This document shows, one piece after another, positions 1 to 5,078 of a DNA stretch of 5,078 nucleotides. A model generated the notes under the pieces. It was not told where the DNA came from. It did not search any database and worked only from the letters and a program-made list of their open reading frames with translations. The translations under genes and the position numbers were made by a program. Each line of letters opens with the position of its first letter. The stretch's first letter is position 1. This stretch comes from Calditrichaceae bacterium (GTDB lineage Bacteria; Calditrichota; Calditrichia; Calditrichales; Calditrichaceae): assembly GCA_024763405.1 (NCBI GenBank), contig JANTFQ010000193.1, positions 1-5,078 on the forward strand, read 5' to 3'.

Positions 1-112
1 ACAAGGAATATTAAGAAGAAGTTCCAAAAAACAAAATACAAATGACAAACAACTCTCAAAAAGCAATCAATAAATATTAAATTAACCGAAGTTTTACCTG
101 CGCCTAAAAAGC

Positions 113-173
113 GTCATTCCCACGAAGGCAGCCTGTCCGGCTTTCGACGGGGGAATCTATTGCTCGTAGATTC
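113..173. repeat. Palindromic intergenic repeat-like element
   Basis: The segment starts GTCATTCCCACGAAGG and contains nested inverted repeats. ATTCCC (116-121) pairs with GGGAAT (151-156), CGAA (123-126) can pair with TTCG (143-146), and GAATCTA (153-159) pairs perfectly with TAGATTC (167-173) across a 7-nt loop. The last two stems share bases, so two alternative folds are possible. The 'GTCATTCCC...GGGAATC' form resembles dispersed REP-like palindromes seen between genes in many bacteria; that resemblance is from memory. Only one copy is present here, so its repeat status is inferred. Confidence 0.45.
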
Positions 174-296
174 CGCATCGGCACGGAAGATTCTCTTCGG
201 GTTTGAGTTTTTTTTTAGGTATTTATCATGTTTGTAGGCGGAGCAGTCAACCGACTGATTTGAGATTTGTTTTTTGTAATTTGTGATTTATTAAAT

Positions 297-304
297 AAAA
301 AGGA
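297..304 (+). promoter_or_regulatory. Ribosome binding site deciding the hutH start
   Basis: AAAAAGGA lies 10 nt before the GTG at 315. An in-frame TTG at 267 lies upstream of this site and would add 16 residues (FVICDLLNKKDRTT-like) that match nothing in the family. The site therefore favours GTG 315 as the start. Confidence 0.6.
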
Positions 305-314
305 TAGAACAACT

Positions 315-1847
315 GTGCATAAACTTATAATTACCGAAGAGGATTTAACCTTAGAAGATATTCGCTTCTTCCTGCAGGAAAAGCCGCAGGTGGAACTGAG
401 CGAAAGAGTAATCGGTCAGATAAATGCCAGCCGAAAAATAATCGAAAAAGTGGTTGATTCGGAGAAAACGGTTTATGGCGTCAACACCGGTTTTGGCAAG
501 TTTGCCGATGTACGCATAAAAAAAGAAGAAACAGCCGAACTGCAGCGCCGCCTGGTGCTTAGTCACGCTGCCGGAGTGGGCGAACCAATGCCGCAGGAAA
601 TCGTGCGTTTAATGATGCTGCTGAAAGTTAAAAATCTATCCCACGGTTTCAGCGGCATCCGTCTGGAAACGGTTCAGCTGCTGACCAATTTATTAAACAA
701 AGATGTGGTTCCGGTTGTACCGCAAAAAGGTTCGGTGGGCGCCAGCGGGGATTTAGCACCCCTGGCACATATGGCGCTTTTACTATTAGGCGAGGGTGAA
801 GCGTTTTTTGACGGACAGCGCATCCCCGCTGCCCAGGCTCTTCAGAGTGCCGGTTTGAAGCCGCTCGAACTACGGGCCAAAGAAGGATTGGCCGTATTAA
901 ACGGGACACAGGCGATTCAGGCCTATGGATTAAAAGCGCTGCTACGGGCGCAGACACTCATTAAAAGCGCCGATATTATCGGGGCGATGAGTCTGGAGGC
1001 GCTGCTGGGCACGCTAACAGCCTTTGATCCGCGCATTCACGAAATCAGGCGTCATCCGGGACAAATGGAAAGTGCTGCCAATGTGTTAAAAATTTTACAG
1101 GACAGTCCCATTGTGGAATCACACCGCTTTTCCGACCACAAGGTGCAGGACGCCTATAGCCTGCGCTGCATCCCGCAGGTACACGGCGCAGTGCGTGACG
1201 GCTTTAAGTATGTAAAAACTGTATTCGAACGGGAGATGAACGGCGTCACTGATAATCCTCTGGTGTTTCCCGATAACGGCGATGTGCTTTCCGGCGGAAA
1301 TTTTCACGGTGAACCAGTTGCTTTTGCTGCGGATCATTTAGGCGTGATCCTCGCGGAGCTGGCCAATATCGCCGAACGCCGTATTGAGCATATGCTGGAC
1401 CCCACCGTCAGTGAAATGGCTGGATTCCTCACCGAAGAAGGCGGTTTAAATTCGGGCTTTATGATTGCCCAGGTAACCGCTGCCGCGCTGGTTTCAGAAA
1501 ATAAAGTTTTAGCCCATCCTTCCAGTGTTGATTCCATTCCGACGTCGGCAAATAAGGAAGACCATGTCAGTATGGGGACATTTGCTGCCCGAAAAGCGTT
1601 GGAAATTGCAGAAAATGCCTGTAATGTTTTAGCGGTAGAATTGATCTGCGCGGCCCAGGCTTTGGATTTGAGGGCTCCGCTGCAGCCTGCGCCGGCAACC
1701 GATTTGGCGCTGGGACTGGTACGTGGGAGAATTGCGCACTGGAAAGAAGACCGACTGATGCATTTGGCCATTGACCGGGCAAGGGAACTGATTAGCAGTG
1801 GTGCTCTGATTGAAAGTGTGGAGAAATCTACCGGAACTCTGACATAA
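315..1847 (+). CDS. hutH: Histidine ammonia-lyase (histidase)
   Basis: This enzyme deaminates L-histidine to trans-urocanate and ammonia, the first step of histidine catabolism in the cytoplasm. The 510-residue product has the usual family length. The MIO prosthetic group forms from the Ala143-Ser144-Gly145 triad in GSVGASGDLAPL. The active-site residues known from Pseudomonas putida HutH are all found, each shifted by one: Tyr54, His84 (in LVLSHAAG), Asn196 (LNGTQ), Tyr281 and Arg284 (DAYSLR), Phe330 (NFHGEP) and Glu415 (KEDHVSM). The SH pair at 83-84 and the Glu in EDHVSM point to histidine rather than phenylalanine or tyrosine as substrate. I chose the GTG start because of the AAAAAGGA site and the register with P. 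putida. The gene ends in tandem stops (TAATAA) and is followed 36 nt later by the rpiB-like gene, probably in one operon. No hutU, hutI or hutG is in the window. Confidence 0.96.
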   Translation: MHKLIITEEDLTLEDIRFFLQEKPQVELSERVIGQINASRKIIEKVVDSEKTVYGVNTGFGKFADVRIKKEETAELQRRLVLSHAAGVGEPMPQEIVRLMMLLKVKNLSHGFSGIRLETVQLLTNLLNKDVVPVVPQKGSVGASGDLAPLAHMALLLLGEGEAFFDGQRIPAAQALQSAGLKPLELRAKEGLAVLNGTQAIQAYGLKALLRAQTLIKSADIIGAMSLEALLGTLTAFDPRIHEIRRHPGQMESAANVLKILQDSPIVESHRFSDHKVQDAYSLRCIPQVHGAVRDGFKYVKTVFEREMNGVTDNPLVFPDNGDVLSGGNFHGEPVAFAADHLGVILAELANIAERRIEHMLDPTVSEMAGFLTEEGGLNSGFMIAQVTAAALVSENKVLAHPSSVDSIPTSANKEDHVSMGTFAARKALEIAENACNVLAVELICAAQALDLRAPLQPAPATDLALGLVRGRIAHWKEDRLMHLAIDRARELISSGALIESVEKSTGTLT

Positions 1848-1883
1848 TAAAATTTAGTTTTCATAACGGAAGCAGAAGTTACT

Positions 1884-2507
1884 ATGAAAAAAGTAGTCTC
1901 CCAGGAAGAAATCCGCAAAGCGGCCAAAGGCGCCAAAGTTGTGCTTATAAAAAAGGGAACCTTGGTTACGCCACTGGCGCGGGATCTGGCAGCAGAACTT
2001 GGTGTCCGCATCGAAGAAGATCGTTCTGTTCCAATCGATTCGGATAAATTTACCGATATTTTTCCGGTTAAAGTCGTTGCAGTTGCTTCCGATCATGGCG
2101 GTTTTGAAATGAAGAAATGGCTGATACCGTATCTGCATAAGCTGGGTTATATCGCACATGATTTGGGAACCTTTTCCGCTGAAGCCTGTGATTATCCCGA
2201 TTACGCCTTTTCTGCGGCCGAAGCGGTTTCCGCGGGAAAAGCGGACCGGGCGGTTATTATTGACAGCGTGGGCATCGGTTCGGCAATGGCTGCAAACCGG
2301 ATTCCCGGAATTTTAGCGGCAAAATGCAATAATACATTTGAAGCCCACAGCGCCCGCGAACATAATTATGCAAATGTGCTTACTTTGGGTGCAAAAATTA
2401 TCGGTCCAGAAATAGCCAAATCAATTGTTAAAATATTTTTAGAAACGCCCGCCGGCGCAGAGCGCCATAAAAAACGCATCGAAAAAATTCTTAATAAAGG
2501 GGATTGA
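1884..2507 (+). CDS. rpiB: RpiB/LacA/LacB-family sugar-phosphate isomerase homologue with N-terminal extension
   Basis: The 207-residue product has two parts. Residues 1-45 form a small domain with the motif KKGTLVTPLARDLAAELGV. Residues 62-207 are an RpiB-type ribose-5-phosphate isomerase fold, normally about 150 residues alone. Conserved family positions include Ser69-Asp70-His71-Gly72-Gly73, DYPDYA (103-108), His160-Asn161 and the phosphate-binding Arg194/His195/Arg198 region. The loop that in E. coli RpiB reads CGTGIG, with catalytic Cys66, reads Asp127-Ser-Val-Gly-Ile-Gly here, so Cys becomes Asp and Thr becomes Val. Isomerase activity or substrate is therefore uncertain. From memory, similar 'KGT.(I/V)TPLARD' N-termini occur on proteins of bacterial microcompartment loci, including RpiB-like ones; no shell gene is visible here. 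A CGGAAG site (1867-1872) lies 11 nt before the ATG. The 36-nt gap after hutH suggests cotranscription. Confidence 0.85.
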   Translation: MKKVVSQEEIRKAAKGAKVVLIKKGTLVTPLARDLAAELGVRIEEDRSVPIDSDKFTDIFPVKVVAVASDHGGFEMKKWLIPYLHKLGYIAHDLGTFSAEACDYPDYAFSAAEAVSAGKADRAVIIDSVGIGSAMAANRIPGILAAKCNNTFEAHSAREHNYANVLTLGAKIIGPEIAKSIVKIFLETPAGAERHKKRIEKILNKGD

Positions 2508-2510
2508 TGT

Positions 2511-2581
2511 TAGCCGGGGCTTCGACTCCGCTCAGCCACCGGATTCATTAAGCTGTTCCCTGAGCGGAGTCGAAGGGAACC
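2511..2581. repeat. Palindromic repeat unit, 16-bp arms, 5' of the GIY-YIG gene
   Basis: The left arm CTTCGACTCCGCTCAG (2520-2535) is perfectly complementary to CTGAGCGGAGTCGAAG (2560-2575), with a 24-nt spacer. An alternative smaller hairpin pairs GTTCCC (2555-2560) with GGGAAC (2575-2580). The left 33 bp (2511-2543) recur exactly at 2892-2924, and the right 36 bp (2546-2581) recur exactly at 3097-3132. The unit lies between the rpiB-like stop and the next gene. No T tract follows, so it is not a classic intrinsic terminator, though the RNA hairpin could still protect or attenuate the upstream message. Confidence 0.9.
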
Positions 2582-2607
2582 CTACTTATAGATTTTAGAG
2601 GATACAA

Positions 2608-2940
2608 ATGGCATATATGTATATTCTGAAATGTGATGATGGCTCATATTTTACCGGCAGCACGAAGAATCTGGAAAGACGTTTATGGCAGCATCAAAAT
2701 GGTCTCGGTGCAAATTATACAAAAAAACATTTGCCGGTAAAATTAGTATATGCTGAAGAATATCAACGAATAGATGACGCTTTTTATAGAGAAAAACAGG
2801 TACAGGGTTGGGGGCATAAAAAAAAAGAAGCGTTGATCAGTCAAAACTATATTGAGTTACATAAATTTTCTGAATGTCAGAATGAAAGCCATAGCCGGGG
2901 CTTCGACTCCGCTCAGCCACCGGACTTTGAAACTATTTAG
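2608..2940 (+). CDS. Small GIY-YIG domain nuclease-like protein with repeat-encoded tail
   Basis: This is a 110-residue single-domain GIY-YIG protein of the UvrC N-terminal/URI-like class. The GIY equivalent is Met4-Tyr5-Ile6 and the YIG equivalent is Phe15-Thr16-Gly17 (SYFTGST), so the second signature Tyr is Phe. The conserved Arg is Arg25 (LERRLWQH), and the metal-binding Glu is Glu62 (YREKQVQGW), followed by the family's basic HKKKEALI segment (70-77). Such proteins are usually about 80-100 residues, and the recognisable fold ends near residue 90. The last residues (from about 96, SRGFDSAQPPDFETI) are translated from the palindromic repeat that starts at 2892, and the TAG stop lies in the repeat array. 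AGAGGA (2597-2602) sits 5 nt before the ATG. The gene stands alone between two copies of the same repeat. DNA cleavage is the family activity; the target is unknown. Confidence 0.85.
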   Translation: MAYMYILKCDDGSYFTGSTKNLERRLWQHQNGLGANYTKKHLPVKLVYAEEYQRIDDAFYREKQVQGWGHKKKEALISQNYIELHKFSECQNESHSRGFDSAQPPDFETI

Positions 2941-3132
2941 CAACTTTGGCTTCGACTGCGCTCAGCCACCTGGTACTGGCTCCACTCAGTCACCGGATGG
3001 AGATCCTGCACAGTCACCGGACTTCGAAACTATTTAGCATCTGTGGCTTCGACTCCGCTCAGTCACCTGGTTCTGGCTCCGCTCAGCCACCGCACCCATT
3101 AAGCTGTTCCCTGAGCGGAGTCGAAGGGAACC
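2892..3132. repeat. Expanded palindromic repeat array overlapping the GIY-YIG 3' end
   Basis: The array begins with an exact 33-bp copy of the left end of the 2511-2581 unit and ends with an exact 36-bp copy of its right end (3097-3132). In between are further left-arm copies: exact at 3047-3062, one mismatch at 2950-2965, and shortened forms ending near 2989 and 3086. The core CAG(C/T)CACC occurs at 2914, 2963, 2987, 3011, 3060 and 3084, giving spacings of 49, 24, 24, 49 and 24 nt. The final right arm CTGAGCGGAGTCGAAG (3111-3126) can pair over 16 bp with 3047-3062, or over 10 bp with 3077-3086 across the same 24-nt spacer as the first unit. The 49-nt steps break any reading frame, so the open frames through here are by-products. 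Confidence 0.88.
2918..3094. repeat. Imperfect tandem duplication, period 97 bp
   Basis: Segment 2918-2997 aligns without gaps to 3015-3094, with 9 differences in 80 bases (about 89% identity), and 17 bases separate them. Both copies carry GAAACTATTTAG. In the first copy this TAG is the stop codon of the GIY-YIG gene; in the second it falls in another frame because 97 is not a multiple of three. The duplication expanded the spacer between the left and right ends of the palindromic unit. Confidence 0.85.
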
Positions 3133-3405
3133 TTGCCAAACTCTCCTTTTTTTGCTTTGATTTAAATTTTCTGTTTAGATACTTAAAATTCTGCCGATAA
3201 AGATCATTTCCGGATACGGCATCTCCATTTCAACGTTAATCGGTTGTTGATTCTATTTAATGTGTATGTCTGGCTGTAGATGAAAAAATGCAAATATGGT
3301 AATAAAAAACTTTCATTACGTATAAATATGTCATATATTAGAACAAGTGATTATTAAAATACGCAAAAAATGTAAATATACTAATTCATACAAAGGGGAA
3401 AGATT
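3133..3405. other. AT-rich non-coding leader of glnA
   Basis: I see no gene, terminator or RNA element I can support here. The region is strongly AT-rich, especially 3280-3390, in contrast with the GC-rich repeats before it, which fits a promoter region. There is no sigma-54 type TGGC-N8-TTGC element; the only TGGC (3271) has its next GC at the wrong distance. ATATG-T-CATAT (3326-3336) is a small perfect palindrome, but such words are easily found by chance in DNA of this composition. Confidence 0.55.
3311..3339 (+). promoter_or_regulatory. Weak candidate glnA promoter
   Basis: TATATT (3334-3339) is a good -10-like hexamer. It is preceded at 17 nt by TTTCAT (3311-3316), which matches a -35 consensus poorly. 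This would give a leader of about 60 nt before the ATG at 3406. Many AT-rich alternatives exist nearby. Confidence 0.2.
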
Positions 3406-4728
3406 ATGACCAGAGAAGAGATACTAAAGATATGTAAGGATGAAGACGTCCGTTTTTTACGCCTGCAGTTTAGTGATATTTTTGGTGTAAATAAAAATGT
3501 GGAGATTCCTTCATCCCAGTTTGAAAAGGCTTTGGATGGCGAAGTAATGTTTGACGGTTCCTCCATCGAAGGGTTTTCGCGTATTGAGGAATCCGACCAG
3601 CTGCTTGCTCCGGATTATGATTCTTTCCGTGTATTACCCTGGGAAAATAAACAGGGCCGAATTGCCCGTATAATCTGTGATATTCAGAATCCGGATTTTA
3701 CGCCATTTGCTGGCTGTGCGCGTTCTACGCTTAAACGGGTCTGTAAAAAAGCTGCTGACATGGGGTATAAAATGTTTGCGGGACCCGAAGCCGAGTTTTT
3801 CCTGTTTCATAAAAATGAAAAGGGAATCCCTACAATTGATACGCATGATTTTGCCGGCTATTTTGATTTAGCCCCCATTGATCTGGGCGAAGAAGCGCGG
3901 CAGGAAATTGTGAATAAACTGCAGGATTTAGGATTTGAAGTGGAAGCGGCACATCACGAAGTGGCAAATGGGCAGCATGAAATTGATTTTAAATACGAAG
4001 ATTCCATAACCACAGCCGATAACATCGCCACATTTCGTTTTGTGGTTCGTAAGGTTGCACAGGATTATGGTTTGCACGCTACTTTTATGCCGAAACCGGT
4101 TTATGGAATTAACGGCTCCGGAATGCACACACATATGTCGCTCTTTAAAGATAAAGACAATATTTTTTATGATGAAAAGGCGGAATATCAACTAAGTAAT
4201 GAAGCGCGCTGGTATATTGCAGGCCTGTTAAAACATGCCAAAGCGTTTGTTGCAATTACCAATCCGCTGGTCAATTCCTATAAGCGGTTGGTGCCCGGGT
4301 TTGAAGCGCCGGTGAATATTGCCTGGTCCGAACGTAACAGGAGCCCAATGATTCGTATCCCTGCCAAACGCGGTAAAAGCACCCGCGCCGAAGTGCGTAT
4401 GCCCGATCCCGCAGCAAATCCATATCTGGCCTTAGCGGTCATGCTGGCCGCAGGTCTGGACGGAATTGAGAACAAAATGGATTGTCCCGATCCGGTAAAT
4501 AAAAATATTTTTACCATGAGTCAGAGAGAAAGAAGCCGCTATAAAATTGAGCCGCTGCCTTCTAATCTGCAAAAAGCAATTGAATCGTTTGAAAAGAGCA
4601 AATTAATGCGCGAAACTTTAGGCGATCATATCTTTTTCCATTTTATCGAATCGAAGAAACAGGAATGGAGCGATTATATTTCCCAGGTTCATCAGTGGGA
4701 ACTGGATCGTTATTTCGGTTACTATTAA
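3406..4728 (+). CDS. glnA: Glutamine synthetase type I (GSI-alpha class)
   Basis: This enzyme makes glutamine from glutamate, ammonia and ATP in the cytoplasm, as a dodecamer. The 440-residue product is close to the Bacillus-type GSI-alpha length rather than the 470 or so of GSI-beta. The N-terminal beta-grasp domain holds MFDGSSIEGFSRIEESD (48-64). The catalytic domain has metal ligands Glu128 and Glu130 (GPEAEF), Glu185 (HHEVA), Glu192 (GQHEIDF) and His241 (NGSGMH), the flap Glu300 (VPGFEAP), and the Arg312/Arg317 and Glu329/Arg331 clusters. The adenylylation-site motif (NLYDLP) of the GSI-beta class is absent, so covalent control by GlnE is unlikely. Arg59 matches Bacillus subtilis Arg62, involved in glutamine feedback inhibition, so direct feedback control is plausible. 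An AAAGGGGA site (3392-3399) lies 6 nt before the ATG. The gene is monocistronic, ending at the terminator 11 nt downstream. Confidence 0.97.
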   Translation: MTREEILKICKDEDVRFLRLQFSDIFGVNKNVEIPSSQFEKALDGEVMFDGSSIEGFSRIEESDQLLAPDYDSFRVLPWENKQGRIARIICDIQNPDFTPFAGCARSTLKRVCKKAADMGYKMFAGPEAEFFLFHKNEKGIPTIDTHDFAGYFDLAPIDLGEEARQEIVNKLQDLGFEVEAAHHEVANGQHEIDFKYEDSITTADNIATFRFVVRKVAQDYGLHATFMPKPVYGINGSGMHTHMSLFKDKDNIFYDEKAEYQLSNEARWYIAGLLKHAKAFVAITNPLVNSYKRLVPGFEAPVNIAWSERNRSPMIRIPAKRGKSTRAEVRMPDPAANPYLALAVMLAAGLDGIENKMDCPDPVNKNIFTMSQRERSRYKIEPLPSNLQKAIESFEKSKLMRETLGDHIFFHFIESKKQEWSDYISQVHQWELDRYFGYY

Positions 4729-4739
4729 TACTTTCCAAT

Positions 4740-4768
4740 GGGGCGCGGTCTACTGCGCCCCTTTTTTT
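4740..4768 (+). terminator. Intrinsic terminator of glnA
   Basis: A perfect 7-bp GC-rich stem, GGGGCGC (4740-4746) and GCGCCCC (4755-4761), encloses an 8-nt loop and is followed directly by seven T (4762-4768). It lies 11 nt after the glnA stop and separates that gene from the next. Confidence 0.93.
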
Positions 4769-4862
4769 CTCTGCCTATTACTTCCTTTTTAAATATCACA
4801 AAAGTGTCACGGGATTCTCATATTTACATAAATTGCAAATAATTTGAAAAAACGGGAATATG

Positions 4863-4889
4863 AACCCTACCCTTCCTGTTATAAGGGTT
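4863..4889 (+). promoter_or_regulatory. Possible leader hairpin before the exported protein
   Basis: ACCCTT (4869-4874) pairs with AAGGGT (4883-4888) over an 8-nt loop. An outer alternative pairs AACCCT (4863-4868) with AGGGTT (4884-4889), so two mutually exclusive 5' arms compete for one 3' arm. It lies about 40-65 nt before the ATG at 4927. No convincing promoter could be fixed; TTGCAA (4833-4838) has only a poor -10 partner near 4856. The function is unknown. Confidence 0.25.
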
Positions 4890-4926
4890 GAATTTCAAAT
4901 AATACAACCCAACAAGGAGAATTACC

Positions 4927-5078
4927 ATGAACAAGTTAAACGCGTATGTAAAAGCAGCAGCCGGTTTGGCAATGATTGTTGCACTCGTCTTTGTGTTTGG
5001 AAACACCAGTACTGCTGGTATTAGCCTGAACGACAATGGCACATCCATCAACGCAGAACAAGGTGTCGCTTTAGCAGC
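4927..5078 (+). CDS. N-terminus of an exported protein, truncated by window end
   Basis: The open frame starts at an ATG with a strong AAGGAGA site (4914-4920) 6 nt upstream and runs off the window after 50 codons. The first residues look like a Sec signal peptide: Lys3 and Lys9 form a basic n-region, residues 10-25 (AAAGLAMIVALVFVFG) form the hydrophobic core, and a likely signal peptidase I site follows Ser-Thr-Ala at 28-30. It could instead be an uncleaved membrane anchor. The mature part visible (GISLNDNGTSINAEQG) is polar, and I do not recognise a family. The gene has its own leader after the glnA terminator, so it is probably a separate transcription unit. Confidence 0.75.
   Translation, partial: MNKLNAYVKAAAGLAMIVALVFVFGNTSTAGISLNDNGTSINAEQGVALA

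Larger units (their letters stand above)
1..314. other. Gene-free region upstream of hutH
   Basis: I see no credible coding sequence here. The stretch at about 24-60 is a low-complexity CAAA-rich tract, and 258-290 looks like its reverse complement (ATTTG/TTTTGTAATTTG-type words). Between them lie the palindromic segment at 113-173, a short hairpin GAAGA-TTC-TCTTC (186-198) followed nine bases later by a run of nine T (208-216), and a CAGTC-AACC-GACTG stem-loop (244-257). The T run lies too far from a very short stem to call a terminator with confidence. A weak promoter-like pair, TTGAGT (203-208) and TATCAT (224-229), has a short 15-nt spacer. The hutH promoter presumably lies in this region, but I cannot place it securely. 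Confidence 0.6.

Noticed and set aside
267..314. Upstream TTG start for hutH
   Set aside because: The 16 added residues come from low-complexity AT-rich leader DNA, the ribosome site lies downstream of it, and the GTG at 315 puts all catalytic residues in register with known histidases.
1334..2011. A 225-codon open frame on the minus strand
   Set aside because: It lies antisense across hutH and the start of the rpiB-like gene, both of which are clear family members. It has no recognisable domain.
2520..2575. Intrinsic terminator for the hutH-rpiB operon
   Set aside because: The stem is long and stable, but no T tract follows and the same sequence recurs as a repeat nearby, so it is annotated as a repeat.
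2892..3132. CRISPR array
   Set aside because: The repeats are palindromic, degenerate and unevenly spaced, the intervals are themselves duplicated rather than unique, and there are no cas genes.
2852..3200. Two open frames through the repeat array (2852-3037 and 2946-3200) with GFDxAQPP-like peptides
   Set aside because: They are translations of the palindromic repeats in different frames, have no credible start context, and the 49- and 97-nt repeat steps break any consistent protein repeat.
3271..3292. Sigma-54 promoter for glnA
   Set aside because: TGGC is followed by a GC at the wrong distance (16 instead of 10 bases between the GG and GC pairs).
3371..3392. GlnR-like operator (TGTNA-N7-TNACA) before glnA
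   Set aside because: TGTAA is present, but the second half-site does not match at the required spacing; only a 4-bp TGTA/TACA symmetry remains.

Overview
The window comes from a bacterial chromosome and has four complete protein genes, all on the + strand, plus the start of a fifth. The complete genes are a histidine ammonia-lyase (hutH, 315-1847), an RpiB/LacAB-family sugar-phosphate isomerase homologue with an extra N-terminal domain (1884-2507), a small GIY-YIG nuclease-like protein (2608-2940) and a type I glutamine synthetase of the short GSI-alpha class (glnA, 3406-4728). The fifth begins at 4927 and encodes an exported protein cut off by the window end. The organism cannot be named from this sequence. 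The GSI-alpha enzyme, the moderate GC content, the AT-rich spacers and the abundant 'TTCGACTCCGCTCAG' palindromic repeats would fit a free-living member of the FCB/Calditrichota/KSB1-like groups, but this is an impression, not a proof.

Layout. Positions 1-314 have no gene; they hold palindromic repeat-like DNA and the hutH leader. hutH and the rpiB-like gene are 36 nt apart and probably cotranscribed. Positions 2508-3132 form a repeat-dominated island. A hairpin unit with 16-bp arms (2511-2581) sits just before the GIY-YIG gene. A longer, internally duplicated version of the same unit (2892-3132) begins inside the 3' end of that gene and supplies its last residues. Positions 3133-3405 are an AT-rich leader for glnA. 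glnA ends with a clear intrinsic terminator (4740-4768), and a separate leader of about 160 nt precedes the exported protein.

Function. HutH releases ammonia from histidine and glutamine synthetase assimilates ammonia, so both concern nitrogen. They are nevertheless separate transcription units with the repeat island between them, and no other hut gene is visible. The two points most worth following up are the GIY-YIG gene bracketed by one palindromic repeat family, which suggests a repeat-associated nuclease arrangement analogous to REP/RAYT systems, and the RpiB homologue in which the usual catalytic Cys and its nearby Thr are replaced by Asp and Val.
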